Positions 53,739-63,019 are shown, counted from the stretch's first letter. The stretch: DNA of 64,000 nucleotides from Pseudomonas sp. B28(2017) (GCF_002113025.1 NZ_NEJH01000001.1:1-64000); one strand, 5' to 3'. Translations and numbers: made by a program. The notes: generated by a model from the sequence alone, not told the origin.

Positions 53739-54702
53739 GGCGGCGACGTCCGGCAAACACGAGATAAGCCACCACCAGCAACCAGAGTGCTGCGCCCACC
53801 AGGTACTTGGTCTGGTACGACGGGCCAGTCATGGATGACCAGTAGGCTTCGATAAACGCCGCAATCAACAGGAACAGCATGACCCCACAGATCAGCAACA
53901 CACTCTTGCGCGCGGCCAATCGCAAGGCCTCGGCGCGTGGCAGGCGCCCCGGGGCGACTAACGCCCAGCCCAGCTTCAGGCCGGCGGCACCGGCCAGGGC
54001 GATGGCGCTGAGTTCGAAGGCGCCATGGCCGATCACGAATGACCAGAAAGTTTGCCCATAGCCGACGTAGGTCAGGTGCCCGGCCACCGCACCGATCATC
54101 AGGCCGTTGAAGATCAGGAAAAACACACTGCCCAGACCCCATAGCAAACCACTGGCGAAGGTCTGAAAGGCGATGCCGATGTTGTGCATGATGTAGTAGC
54201 CGAACATCGCCCAGTCCTCGCTGGCGGCTCGCTCCACCGTGCGCCCGAGGTGACCGGCTACGGGGTCGTACATGCTTTGCATCTCGCTGACCTGCTCGGC
54301 GGGGATCAGGTTGTAGACCAGGTCCGGGTACTGGTACACCAGCAGCGCAAAACCGGCCAGGCTGGCAAAGAACATCAGGCTGGCGGCGAGGACGAAACGC
54401 CACTGTTCGCGCACCAGTCGCGGAAAGTCGGCGAGGATGAATGCCAGCACGTTGGCGCCCGGACGGCTGCGGTGACGGTAGAGTTGTTGGTGCCCGCGCA
54501 GTACTTGTTGCTGCAAGGAATCGATCAGAAAACTGCTGTAACCCCGCTCCCTGGCCAGTGCCAGGTGTTGGCAGAGACGTCGGTAGTCCCTCGGGAAATT
54601 GCCGGCGCCGGTGGCTTGCCTGTCGTGCTCCAACTGCTCGAGCAGATGAGCGAACCGTTCCCATTCGGCCTTGTGCCGGTTTTCAAAAAGGCTTTGCTTC
54701 AT
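53725..54702 (-). CDS. SpoIIM-like (DUF95) membrane protein
   Basis: A 325-residue multi-pass membrane protein of the stage II sporulation protein M family. An N-terminal soluble helical part (1-100) precedes about five or six TM helices from about 101. The central GYYIMHNIGIAFQTFASGLLWGLGSVFFLIFNGLMIGA and GHGAFELSAIALAG are the family signature. In spore formers SpoIIM works with SpoIID/SpoIIP in peptidoglycan remodelling; this organism does not sporulate, so the function differs. The start overlaps the RDD stop by four bases. An unusual family member in a gamma-proteobacterium, but regular in this operon. Confidence 0.84.
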   Translation of the reverse strand: MKQSLFENRHKAEWERFAHLLEQLEHDRQATGAGNFPRDYRRLCQHLALARERGYSSFLIDSLQQQVLRGHQQLYRHRSRPGANVLAFILADFPRLVREQWRFVLAASLMFFASLAGFALLVYQYPDLVYNLIPAEQVSEMQSMYDPVAGHLGRTVERAASEDWAMFGYYIMHNIGIAFQTFASGLLWGLGSVFFLIFNGLMIGAVAGHLTYVGYGQTFWSFVIGHGAFELSAIALAGAAGLKLGWALVAPGRLPRAEALRLAARKSVLLICGVMLFLLIAAFIEAYWSSMTGPSYQTKYLVGAALWLLVVAYLVFAGRRRHAPE

Positions 54703-55424
54703 GTCGGCCCCAACAAGCCGCGTGCGATGCCGTTGAGCTCGGTCACCGCCTGCGGGGCCGGGACTTGCAACGGTTGGGCGAGGATCGCAGCCAGCTCATC
54801 GGCCCGCGCCCGGGAGAGTTCGCCTTGGCGCTCGGCAAACCCGAGAATGGCCCGTTGCTCGGTGAGTGTCAGGGTAAAGGCCGGGCGGCGGGGCTGGGCT
54901 TCAGGGAGTTCGGGGCGGGTGTGCGATTGTTCGCGGTAAATCACCAGGGTACCGGCGGCGATATCGCCGAGGCGCTTGAAGTGGGGGTGTTGCAGGCAAC
55001 TGATGGCCCCGAGGAAGTAACCGAACGGCAACAGGTCGACAGCGCGCAGCAGGTTGCGCAGCAGCGAAGCGGACCAGCCGACCGGGGTGCCATCGTCATG
55101 CACCACCCGTAGTCCCATCCATTGCTTGCCCGGCGAGCGGCCGTGATTCAGCACCTCGAACAACACCATGTACCACCAGCTCGCCACGAACAGCAGGATC
55201 GAGCCGAGTCCGGCCCCCAGTTTGCCGAGCATCGCCAGTGCAATGAACAGCACGCCCAGGACCAGGCCGCGCAAACCAAGGTCGATGGCAAACGCCAGTG
55301 CACGGACCATCAACCCGGCCGGGCGCAGTGGCAGGTCGACGCCCTCCGGCGTTTCGACCTGGTACCGCGTATCCAGCGGCGGTGACAGCGGCGCATTCCC
55401 AGGCAGTGCTGTGGTCTCGAGCAT
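54699..55424 (-). CDS. RDD-family membrane protein
   Basis: A 241-residue protein with an RDD domain (about 30-170). The three hydrophobic helices are near 40-60, 70-92 and 125-145, and the diagnostic Arg/Asp residues are in RALAFAIDLGLRGLV and RLGDIAAGTLVIYR. The family function is unsettled (transport or ion-homeostasis suggestions). The ATG at 55424 follows CAGGT; a TTG six bases earlier is in frame. It is the first gene of the operon, so the promoter must lie in the 196-base gap before sbcB. The cytoplasmic C-terminus is about 70 residues long. Confidence 0.83.
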   Translation of the reverse strand: MLETTALPGNAPLSPPLDTRYQVETPEGVDLPLRPAGLMVRALAFAIDLGLRGLVLGVLFIALAMLGKLGAGLGSILLFVASWWYMVLFEVLNHGRSPGKQWMGLRVVHDDGTPVGWSASLLRNLLRAVDLLPFGYFLGAISCLQHPHFKRLGDIAAGTLVIYREQSHTRPELPEAQPRRPAFTLTLTEQRAILGFAERQGELSRARADELAAILAQPLQVPAPQAVTELNGIARGLLGPT

Positions 55425-55620
55425 GGGCAACCTGATGATGTGGCCTGGATCGGGATTGTGTATCCATTCGATGCTAGCAGCCTATACGGGAGGGGCGGGG
55501 GGAAACGACATAACTGTGTATTGCATGGCGAGTCGCACAAGGTGCTTGAATGACAAGACTACTGGCCGGGGCGGGAGGTGAACGCCTAGACTTTGCCGAT
55601 CTTCTGTTCAGGAATCGCCC

Positions 55621-57051
55621 GTGACCTCCATCTTCTGGTACGACTACGAAACCACTGGCATCAATCCCCGTTGTGACCGTCCGTTGCAAATGGCCGGCCT
55701 GCGCACTGACTTCGATCTCAATGAAATCGACGAGCCGGTCAATCTTTACTGCCAGCCCAGTGACGACATCCTGCCGCATCCGGCTGCCTGCACGATCACG
55801 GGAATCACCCCCGGGCAACTGCAGGCGCAAGGCTTGAGCGAAGCCGACTTCATGACCCGAGTGCATGCCCAGCTTGCGGCGCCCGGTACCTGTGGCGCGG
55901 GGTATAACACTTTGCGTTTCGACGACGAAATGACCCGCTACAGCCTGTACCGAAACTTTTTCGACCCTTACGCGCGGGAGTGGCAGGGCGGCAACAGCCG
56001 CTGGGACCTGATTGATGTGGTGCGCGCCGCCTATGCCTTGCGCCCCGACGGCATCGTCTGGCCGACGGACGACGAGGGGCGGGTCACGCTCAAGCTTGAA
56101 CGCCTGACCGCTGCCAACGGCATCGATCATGGCAATGCCCACGAAGCGCTGTCGGACGTTCGCGCGACGATCGCCCTGGCACGCCTGATACGGGAAAAAC
56201 AGCCAAAGCTGTACGACTGGCTGTTTCAGTTGCGCAGCAAGCAAAAAGTCATGGACCTGGTACGACTGCTGCAACCAATGGTGCATGTTTCCGGGCGTTT
56301 TTCTGCCGCGCGCAATTATGTGGGTGTGGTGTTGCCGCTGGCCTGGCACCCGCGCAACAAGAACGCCCTGATTGTCTGTGACCTGCACCTCGATCCTCAG
56401 GGCCTGCTCGATCTGGATGCTGAAAGTTTGCGCCAGCGCTTGTATACCCGCCGCGACGAACTGGCCGAAGACGAGTTACCGGTGCCGTTGAAACTGATTC
56501 ACATCAACAAGTGCCCGGTGGTGGCGCCGTTGTCGGTACTTCGCCAGGAAGATCAGCAACGTCTGGGGCTGGATATGACGCTTTATCAGCAGAGGGTGTT
56601 GCAGCTCAATGACGCCCGGAAAGTTTGGCTGGATAAAATTCTGGCGATTTATGCTCGCGAAGATTTTTCCCCGAGCCAGGATCCTGAGCAACAGTTATAC
56701 GATGGATTTATCGGTGATCGGGATCGACGCTTGTGTGAACAAGTCAGAACCGTTGACCCGATACAATTGGCACAAGAGCAGTGGCCTTTCGATGACGAAC
56801 GTTTGCCGGAATTGCTGTTTCGATATCGCGCACGCAACTTTCCCGACACGTTGAATTCCGAGGAGCAAGAACGCTGGCGAACATTCTGTCAGAAACGTTT
56901 GTCAGATCCCGAGTGGGGGGCGCCAAATACCCTTGAAGTTTTTGTAGAGGCCGCGGCCCAGTTGAGTGTTAGTGCTACTCCGTTTCAGCAGGGTGTGCTC
57001 TGTGAGTGGCAGGATTATGTCCAGGGACTACGCCAGCGTTTGAGTCTTTGA
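55621..57051 (+). CDS. sbcB: Exodeoxyribonuclease I
   Basis: Single-strand-specific 3'-5' DNA exonuclease of recombination and repair. 476 residues. The DEDDh exonuclease motif begins FWYDYETTGINPRCDRP (5-21) with D8 and E10; a later motif, HGNAHEALSDVRATIALARL, carries the third and fourth acids. The C-terminal SH3-like and helical domains complete the ExoI fold. The GTG at 55621 has AGGA about 9 bases upstream. The last third (from about 56560) is visibly less GC-rich than its neighbours. A terminator follows. Confidence 0.93.
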   Translation: MTSIFWYDYETTGINPRCDRPLQMAGLRTDFDLNEIDEPVNLYCQPSDDILPHPAACTITGITPGQLQAQGLSEADFMTRVHAQLAAPGTCGAGYNTLRFDDEMTRYSLYRNFFDPYAREWQGGNSRWDLIDVVRAAYALRPDGIVWPTDDEGRVTLKLERLTAANGIDHGNAHEALSDVRATIALARLIREKQPKLYDWLFQLRSKQKVMDLVRLLQPMVHVSGRFSAARNYVGVVLPLAWHPRNKNALIVCDLHLDPQGLLDLDAESLRQRLYTRRDELAEDELPVPLKLIHINKCPVVAPLSVLRQEDQQRLGLDMTLYQQRVLQLNDARKVWLDKILAIYAREDFSPSQDPEQQLYDGFIGDRDRRLCEQVRTVDPIQLAQEQWPFDDERLPELLFRYRARNFPDTLNSEEQERWRTFCQKRLSDPEWGAPNTLEVFVEAAAQLSVSATPFQQGVLCEWQDYVQGLRQRLSL

Positions 57052-57084
57052 ATTCGAACATGCCAGGGCTAAAACACCACGCAT

Positions 57085-57117
57085 AAAAAACGCCAGCATT
57101 TGCTGGCGTTATTTTTT
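57085..57117. terminator. Bidirectional terminator between sbcB and mvaT
   Basis: AACGCCAGC (57089-57097), loop ATTT, GCTGGCGTT (57102-57110), with A-run before and T-run after, serving the convergent sbcB and mvaT genes. Confidence 0.93.
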
Positions 57118-57149
57118 GTCACGGATCCGTCTGCGACAAGCTCTGAGGC

Positions 57150-57527
57150 TTAGCCCAGCAGGGTAGCCCAGCCTTCCACCACGTCACCGCCCCACTTGGC
57201 TTTCCACTCTTTCAGAGTCTTGTGGTTGCCACCTTTGGTTTCGATGACTTCACCGTTGTGCGGGTTTTTGTATTGTTTAACTTTGCGAGCACGCTTGGTG
57301 CCGGTAGTTTTCACTGCACCGCCGCGTGGTGCCTTGGTTTTGGATTCCGGATCCAGCAGCGCGATGATGTCACGCAGGGACTTGGAGTATTCACCCATCA
57401 GGGTGCGCAGTTTGCCTTCGAATTCCAGCTCGGTTTGCAGTTTGTCGTCTTGGGACAGGTTCTTCAAACGGGCTTGCAGCTCTTTGATAGCTTCTTCGGT
57501 GGCGCGATATTCGTTGATCAAGGACAT
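57150..57527 (-). CDS. mvaT: H-NS-like nucleoid protein MvaT
   Basis: A 125-residue xenogeneic silencer that binds AT-rich DNA and dampens horizontally acquired genes, quorum sensing and cup fimbriae. An N-terminal coiled-coil dimerisation region (about 1-60, MSLINEYRATEEAIKELQARLKN) and a C-terminal DNA-binding part (about 78-125, VKQYKNPHNGEVIETKGGNHKTLKEWKAKWG) with the AT-contact loop GGNHKT. The start at 57527 is the ATG of MSLINEY; 16 codons further upstream are not family-like. It is flanked by sbcB and purU, the order found in PAO1 (recalled). The 335-base AT-rich gap upstream probably allows self-repression. Confidence 0.95.
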   Translation of the reverse strand: MSLINEYRATEEAIKELQARLKNLSQDDKLQTELEFEGKLRTLMGEYSKSLRDIIALLDPESKTKAPRGGAVKTTGTKRARKVKQYKNPHNGEVIETKGGNHKTLKEWKAKWGGDVVEGWATLLG

Positions 57528-57862
57528 GTGGACTACCTTATGTTGTGCGCTGGATGGCAGGTGACAGTGCGGCAATAATAGTCACGGTGTTTCATCAAGT
57601 AAACATTTAAGCCAGCTTTATTTAATTTAACTGCTGTGTCTTTGGCGTGCATTGGTAATGCTGTTATTAGTATGGTCAAGGTCTGTCAGATATACATAAA
57701 TTAACATTTGACCAGCACCGCTAGAGCATCCAGGCGAACCGGCACTGGCGCTGTCCACCCTCCGCACCGACCTTCCGGCAGGGTGAAACGTCAACAATAC
57801 TGCAGTTTTGCTGCGCAATCGCTAGAATGGCGGCCTTTGCGAAGTTCTGGAGTTTCCCCCTC
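57528..57862. other. 335-base AT-rich divergent region between mvaT and purU
   Basis: No gene seen. Its left half is AT-rich (for example TTTATTTAATTTAAC near 57620), which suits MvaT self-binding; the right half is normal GC and holds the purU promoter, with TAGAAT at 57823-57828 as a possible -10 element. No terminator. Confidence 0.6.
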
Positions 57863-58711
57863 ATGCGCACTTTTCGTCTGGTGATTTCTTGCCCGGACCG
57901 TGTTGGCATCGTTGCCAAAGTCAGTAACTTTCTGGCATCACACAACGGCTGGATCACTGAAGCGAGCCATCACTCGGACAATCTCAGTGGCTGGTTCTTC
58001 ATGCGTCACGAAATCCGTGCCGACTCCCTGCCATTTGGTATCGAAGCGTTTCGCGAAGCCTTTGCCCCGATCGCCGAAGAGTTCTCGATGGACTGGCGCA
58101 TCACCGATACCGAACAGAAGAAACGCGTGGTGCTGATGGCCAGCCGCGAGTCGCACTGCCTGGCCGACTTGCTGCACCGCTGGCACAGCGATGAACTGGA
58201 CTGCGAAATTTCCTGTGTGATTTCCAACCATGATGACCTTCGCAGCATGGTGGAGTGGCACGGCATTCCGTACTACCACGTACCGGTCAACCCGCAGGAC
58301 AAGCAACCGGCCTTCGCCGAGGTTTCGCGCCTGGTCAAGCAGCACGATGCCGAAGTGGTGGTGCTTGCCCGTTACATGCAAATCCTGCCGCCGGAGTTGT
58401 GCAGCGAATACGCGCACAAGGTCATCAACATTCACCACAGCTTCCTGCCGTCGTTCGTCGGTGCCAAGCCGTACCACCAGGCCTCCCTGCGTGGCGTGAA
58501 ACTGATCGGCGCGACCTGCCACTATGTGACCGAAGAGCTGGATGCCGGCCCGATCATCGAGCAGGACGTGGTGCGTGTCAGCCACAGCGACAGCATCGAA
58601 GACATGGTACGTTTCGGCCGTGATGTCGAGAAAATGGTGCTGGCCCGTGGCTTGCGTTATCACCTGGAAGACCGGGTGCTGGTACACGGCAACAAAACCG
58701 TCGTCTTCTGA
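57863..58711 (+). CDS. purU: Formyltetrahydrofolate deformylase
   Basis: Hydrolyses 10-formyltetrahydrofolate to formate and tetrahydrofolate, balancing the one-carbon pool and supplying formate for purine synthesis. 282 residues: an N-terminal ACT domain (about 1-75, FRLVISCPDRVGIVAKVSNFLASHNGWI) and a formyltransferase-type catalytic domain from about 87 with the N-H-D residues in NIHHSFLPSFVGAKPYHQA and the later EELDAGPIIEQD. The ATG at 57863 matches the family N-terminus. The gene after it is a 58-residue protein, with a hairpin between (58738-58770). Confidence 0.93.
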   Translation: MRTFRLVISCPDRVGIVAKVSNFLASHNGWITEASHHSDNLSGWFFMRHEIRADSLPFGIEAFREAFAPIAEEFSMDWRITDTEQKKRVVLMASRESHCLADLLHRWHSDELDCEISCVISNHDDLRSMVEWHGIPYYHVPVNPQDKQPAFAEVSRLVKQHDAEVVVLARYMQILPPELCSEYAHKVINIHHSFLPSFVGAKPYHQASLRGVKLIGATCHYVTEELDAGPIIEQDVVRVSHSDSIEDMVRFGRDVEKMVLARGLRYHLEDRVLVHGNKTVVF

Positions 58712-58737
58712 CAGACCTGCGGCACAGTTGAAATTCG

Positions 58738-58770
58738 AAGGGCCTGGGCGTTCAATCGCTTCAGGCCCTT
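58738..58770 (+). terminator. Hairpin after purU
   Basis: AAGGGCCTG (58738-58746) and CAGGCCCTT (58762-58770), a perfect 9-base stem with a 15-base loop and no T-run. It lies 27 bases after the purU stop and just before the small gene. Confidence 0.5.
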
Positions 58771-58797
58771 CGCCGTTTCTGCACCGAGGACAAAACC

Positions 58798-58974
58798 ATG
58801 GCCGATCCACTGGACAAAGCCACATCCAAGGCTCCCGCCACGCTGGGCGAGGGCTGCCTGAGCCGCTACGACCCGGATGACATGGGGCCTGAAACCGGTA
58901 CGGAATTCCCTGACGCCGCGCAGTTGTGGGAACAGTTGCAGCAAGAGCCCGAGGACAAACCCAAGCTTGCCTGA
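58798..58974 (+). CDS. 58-residue acidic protein
   Basis: A short gene with GAGGA 9 bases before its ATG and a stop at 58974. The product starts MADPLDKATSKAPATLGEGC and ends in an acidic tail (QLWEQLQQEPEDKPKLA). Composition is polar with one Cys and no TM or signal. It is soluble and looks like a conserved Pseudomonas hypothetical (recalled, not searched). It may share the purU transcript. No function can be given. Confidence 0.65.
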   Translation: MADPLDKATSKAPATLGEGCLSRYDPDDMGPETGTEFPDAAQLWEQLQQEPEDKPKLA

Positions 58975-59034
58975 GCTTCATCAATTTCTTCAGCAGCGGC
59001 CTGCCCGGAATCAGCAACAACGCCAGCCCGCGAC

Positions 59035-59799
59035 TCACGCGGCACGGCCCGGTCGGTCGTTTTGCAGTACCAGCCACTGGGCCTTGGTCATCGGAACCCT
59101 TCCGTTGTCGAGCAGGCGTTCCAGGGTTTGTAGCCAGTATCGGCGTGAGAATTCATGGCGCATGTCCACCGGGTGCAGGCCCAGGCGAATCACCGGGGCC
59201 TGCTGCCAGCGTTGCTCGTGGCGGTCGCTGACGAGCTTCGATACGCCCCGGCGCCAGGCACTGCGCGCACTCCAGACCAGCCCGGGTGCCTCGATCGCGG
59301 TGAAATCCGGCAATCGGTATAGATGCTGCGAGTCGCTGGTGTAACTCAACGGCAATTGGCGCAATGCCTGGCGAGTGCCTTGGCTCATCAGCCAGGCAGG
59401 GGCGACGAACCCTTCCAGCGTCCAGTCATGTCGGTGGAACATCTCGATGCCCGAACGCAGGCGAGCGAGGGCGGCTTCTGGTGACAAACTGTAAAACTCG
59501 CCTTCGTGGGTGTAGACCCGACGCATGAACCAGTCGCGGGGATTGCGGATCATCGGCCCGTCATCACAGTGGAAGTAGCCATGCAGTGCCAGTTCGTCGC
59601 CGCGGGCAACCCTGGCGCTGAGCTGGCGGCGAAATTGTGGATGGGCGTCCAGATCGTTGTGTTTGTGGAAATCCGGTACCACCAGCCATGTGATCGGTAC
59701 GCCACCCAACGCGTCGACGGCTTTGACGAACGGCTGGTAATCGGCCCAGGTTGGCGGTGCCACATCGTGCAGTACCAGTAGCAAACCGGGTCTGTTCAT
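59035..59799 (-). CDS. DUF2334 polysaccharide-deacetylase-like protein
   Basis: A 254-residue protein of the DUF2334 family, which is related to the NodB/polysaccharide deacetylase fold. LLLVLHDVAPPTW (6-18), PDFHKH, and ELALHGYFH near 70-78 have the Asp and His expected of the metal site; FVAPAWLM and HPVDMRHEF are further family marks. It is expected to act on a glycan N-acetyl group, but the substrate is unknown. The start is at 59799; an ATG at 59811 overlaps the glycosyltransferase stop and is equally possible. It follows the glycosyltransferase gene in the same operon. Confidence 0.78.
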   Translation of the reverse strand: MNRPGLLLVLHDVAPPTWADYQPFVKAVDALGGVPITWLVVPDFHKHNDLDAHPQFRRQLSARVARGDELALHGYFHCDDGPMIRNPRDWFMRRVYTHEGEFYSLSPEAALARLRSGIEMFHRHDWTLEGFVAPAWLMSQGTRQALRQLPLSYTSDSQHLYRLPDFTAIEAPGLVWSARSAWRRGVSKLVSDRHEQRWQQAPVIRLGLHPVDMRHEFSRRYWLQTLERLLDNGRVPMTKAQWLVLQNDRPGRAA

Positions 59800-59803
59800 A
59801 GGC

Positions 59804-60916
59804 TCAACCATTGGCTGTCAACGGCCATTGGCTGCCAAGCACGGCGTGGTAGTGGCGCAGCAAGCTGTTGACCACCGTGTCCCAGGCGTAATGCCGTTCG
59901 ACATGCAATCGTGCCTGTTTGCCCAGCGTTGTGTTGCCCGACTCGAACAATTCTCGAACGGCGGCGGCCATCGCGGCAGGATTGTTCGGTGTGCAGAGGC
60001 GGCCGCAGTCTTCGGTGACGATTTCCTCGAAAGCCCCGGCTGCCACGGCCACCACGGGAATGCCGCTGGCCATGGCCTCCAGAATGACCAGACCGAAGGT
60101 TTCCTGATCGCCGGCGTGCAGCAATGCGTCGGCGCTGGCCATCAGCCGAGCCACTTGCGCCGCGGGGCGGAAATCCTCGATCACCGTCACGTTGGATGGC
60201 ACGGCCGTGGGCATCGATGAGCCCACCAGCAGCAGGTGATAGCGTCGGCCCAGGCGTTCCATGCAGTCGAGCAGCACCGACAGGTTTTTTTCCTTGGAGC
60301 CACGCCCGGCGAAGATCAGCAACCGGGTGTTTTCGTCCAGGCCCAACCCGGCCCGCAGCCCGGGGTCCCTGGCTTGGGGATTGAAGGTTTGCAGGTCGAC
60401 ACCGAGCGGCTGCACGAAGACATTCCTGACCCCAAGCCCGGTAAGTTTGTCGGCCATGACCCGGCTGGGCGCCAGGACCCGGTCGAAGTTGCCGTAGAGC
60501 TTGCTGACATAGGCCTCGACGTTGTTGGTCACCCAGTTGCCCATGCGGTTGCGGACCAGTAGCGGCAGGTCCGAGTGATAAAAGCCGATGACCGGCACAT
60601 CGAGTTGGCGCCGCGCATCCAGCGCCGCCCACGCGGTGAGATAGGGGTCGCCGACTTCGATCAGATCGGGTTGCAAGTCTTGCAGGACATTGCGCCAGGG
60701 CGCGAGACGCAGAGGGAAGCGATAGCCCTTGCCGAAGGGCAGGGCAGGGGCAGGAACGGTGAAGATGCCATCCTGCTCACTCAAGGAGGGTCCAGGGATC
60801 AGCAAGCTGTGGCGAATGCCGGGCTTGATGCCCAGGCGACGGTGCTTTGCATCCAGATAAGTGCGCACGCCACCACTGGCTGGAGCATAGAACATGGTGA
60901 TGTCAGCGATATGCAC
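59804..60916 (-). CDS. GT4-family glycosyltransferase
   Basis: A 370-residue GT-B fold glycosyltransferase of family 4. The N-terminal domain starts MHIADITMFYAPASGGVRTYL with the usual GGxR loop, and the C-terminal NDP-sugar domain has GRGSKEKNLSVLLDCM (about 211-226) and the EX7E pair in ETFGLVILEAMASG (about 279-292). No signal or TM, so cytoplasmic or membrane-associated. It is likely to transfer a sugar in a surface or storage glycan, together with the deacetylase-like protein encoded after it. Donor and acceptor are unknown. It has no adjacent polymerase or flippase genes. Confidence 0.86.
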   Translation of the reverse strand: MHIADITMFYAPASGGVRTYLDAKHRRLGIKPGIRHSLLIPGPSLSEQDGIFTVPAPALPFGKGYRFPLRLAPWRNVLQDLQPDLIEVGDPYLTAWAALDARRQLDVPVIGFYHSDLPLLVRNRMGNWVTNNVEAYVSKLYGNFDRVLAPSRVMADKLTGLGVRNVFVQPLGVDLQTFNPQARDPGLRAGLGLDENTRLLIFAGRGSKEKNLSVLLDCMERLGRRYHLLLVGSSMPTAVPSNVTVIEDFRPAAQVARLMASADALLHAGDQETFGLVILEAMASGIPVVAVAAGAFEEIVTEDCGRLCTPNNPAAMAAAVRELFESGNTTLGKQARLHVERHYAWDTVVNSLLRHYHAVLGSQWPLTANG

Positions 60917-61036
60917 GATGGACGGTCCTCCGGTCCCGGTACTCCCTTGGTTGACCTTTATGAAGAATAGATGTTCGGTTGGGGTTGTGCGGGTGGGGGG
61001 AGTCAGCGGGGTTTTGCAGTGTTTGGCAGGCCGCTA

Positions 61037-61113
61037 TCGCGAGCAGGCTCGCTCCCACAGGTTCAGTGACAACTTTGTGGGAGCGAGCCGGCTCCGGGCG
61101 GCGTTCCGACGAA
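61037..61113. repeat. REP doublet, mixed subtypes
   Basis: TCGCGAGCAGGCTCGCTCCC, then after about 16 bases TGTGGGAGCGAGCCGGCTCC followed by GGGCGGCGTTCCGACGA. The right arm carries the long-type tail. It lies between the chemoreceptor and the glycosyltransferase genes. Confidence 0.8.
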
Positions 61114-61129
61114 GGGGCCAGTTCAGGCG

Positions 61130-63019
61130 CTAGATACGGAAACTGCCTACCAACTGCTTCAGCCGCGCCGCCTGCTGCTCAAGGTCCGAGCACGCACGCA
61201 AGGTCGATTGCAGGTTTTCCACACCTTCCTGGTTCAGCGTGTTGATCTCGGTGATGTCGACGTTGATCGACTCCACCACGGCGGTCTGTTCTTCGGTCGC
61301 GGTGGCCACCGACTGGTTCATGCCGTCGATTTCACCGATACGCAGCGTCACGCTGTTCAGGCGTTCACCCGCGAGGTTGGCGATTTCCACGCTGTCCTGG
61401 CTATGGCGCTGACTGTCGCTCATGGTGCTGACCGATTCCCGGGCGCCGACTTGCAGCTCCTCGATCATGGTTTGTACCTGTTGCGCCGATTCCTGCGTGC
61501 GGTGTGCCAGGTTGCGCACCTCGTCCGCCACCACGGCAAAACCACGACCGGCTTCACCGGCGCGCGCCGCTTCGATTGCAGCGTTGAGCGCCAGCAGGTT
61601 GGTCTGTTGGGAAATGCTGGTGATCACTTCCAGAATCTGCCCGATGTTCACCGTTTTGCTGTTCAACGATTCGATATTGGTGCTGGAAGCGCTGAGCATG
61701 CTCGACAGCTGATTCATCGCGACAATGCTGCGATTCACCACTTGCTGGCCGTCTTCGGCCAGGCTGCGGGCATCGCTGGCCTGGCTCGACGCTTGAGCCG
61801 CGTTGCGCGCGATTTCCTGGGCGGCGGCGCCGAGCTGGTTGATGGCGGCGGCGACGCTGCTGGTGCGCGAGGCTTGCTGGTCGGAGTTGAACATCGACGA
61901 GTTGGAGGCCGCGACCACGCGTAATGCCACTTCGTTGACTTGCCCGGTGGCCGAAGACACTTCGCGGATCGAACCGTGGATACGCTCCACGAAACGGTTG
62001 AACGCAGTGCCGAGGCTGCCGAACTCATCATTGTTCACGATGGTCAGGCGCTTGGTCAGGTCGCCTTCGCCGTCGGCGATGTCGGCCATGGCCCGGGTCA
62101 TGACGTGCAACGGCTGAATCAGGATGCGAATCAGCATGCCGAGCAGGGCGATGATGATAGCCACGGCAATGACGGTCGCAACGACCGCGGAGGTGCGGAA
62201 TTTGCTGAGCATCGAGAAGGCTTTGTCCTTGTCCACCGACAGGCCGATGTACCAGTTGACCGACGACAGGCCCTTGATCGGGGTGAAGGTCACGATGCGG
62301 GTTTTGCCGTCGACCTGGATTTCACTCATGTCGCTGCTGATCGCGGGCGTATCTTGCGGGTAGACATCCTTGAGCGTCTTCATCGCCAGCGCTTTGTCGG
62401 GATGTACCAGGATCTTGCCATCGGCACTGACCAGGAAGGCGTAGCCCATGCCATCGAAATCCAGCGCATTGAGGCTGTCGGTGATCACCTGCAGACTCAG
62501 GTCGCCACCGACGACACCGATGTTCTGTCCATCCTTGATCACGCTATTGACGATGGAAAGCACCAGTTGGCCGGAGGCCAGGTCCACATAGGGTTCAGTC
62601 AACGCCGAACCGCTGGTGCCTTGGGCGCTCTTGTACCAAGGGCGCGCACGAGGGTCATAGCCGTCGGGCATCTTGCTGTCCGGGCGAATGATGAAAGAAC
62701 CGTCCTTGCTGCCCAGGTAGGCACCCATGAAGGTCGAGGTCACGGCTTTTTGCACAAGCAGACTGGATACGTTGCCCGCCTCGGGATTGAGTGCGACGGT
62801 TTGTGCCAGGTTTTCTATCAACAGGCGGCGCCCGTTCAACCAGGTCTGGATGTTGTTGGCAGTGACGCTGCCCATTTCCTGCAGGTAATTGTCCAGGTCC
62901 TCACGAATGGCGTTGCGCTGCAAATAGTCGTTGTACAGCGTGAATGAGGCGAAGGCGGCAATAACGATGAGGGTGGCGGCAAGCAGGATTTTATGACTGA
63001 AACGCAGATTTTTGTTCAT
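61130..63019 (-). CDS. Methyl-accepting chemotaxis protein, dCache amino-acid type
   Basis: A 629-residue chemoreceptor. TM1 about 9-31, a periplasmic double-Cache domain to about 270, TM2 about 275-300, HAMP about 300-350, and a signalling domain with the tip [35 protein letters not shown]. The membrane-distal Cache has the amino-acid-sensor pattern: Y121, R126, W128, Y129, Y144, D146 and D173, with [10 protein letters not shown]. It should detect L-amino acids, as PctA, PctB and PctC of P. aeruginosa do; which of them it corresponds to is not clear. It is transcribed alone. Confidence 0.9.
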   Translation of the reverse strand: MNKNLRFSHKILLAATLIVIAAFASFTLYNDYLQRNAIREDLDNYLQEMGSVTANNIQTWLNGRRLLIENLAQTVALNPEAGNVSSLLVQKAVTSTFMGAYLGSKDGSFIIRPDSKMPDGYDPRARPWYKSAQGTSGSALTEPYVDLASGQLVLSIVNSVIKDGQNIGVVGGDLSLQVITDSLNALDFDGMGYAFLVSADGKILVHPDKALAMKTLKDVYPQDTPAISSDMSEIQVDGKTRIVTFTPIKGLSSVNWYIGLSVDKDKAFSMLSKFRTSAVVATVIAVAIIIALLGMLIRILIQPLHVMTRAMADIADGEGDLTKRLTIVNNDEFGSLGTAFNRFVERIHGSIREVSSATGQVNEVALRVVAASNSSMFNSDQQASRTSSVAAAINQLGAAAQEIARNAAQASSQASDARSLAEDGQQVVNRSIVAMNQLSSMLSASSTNIESLNSKTVNIGQILEVITSISQQTNLLALNAAIEAARAGEAGRGFAVVADEVRNLAHRTQESAQQVQTMIEELQVGARESVSTMSDSQRHSQDSVEIANLAGERLNSVTLRIGEIDGMNQSVATATEEQTAVVESINVDITEINTLNQEGVENLQSTLRACSDLEQQAARLKQLVGSFRI

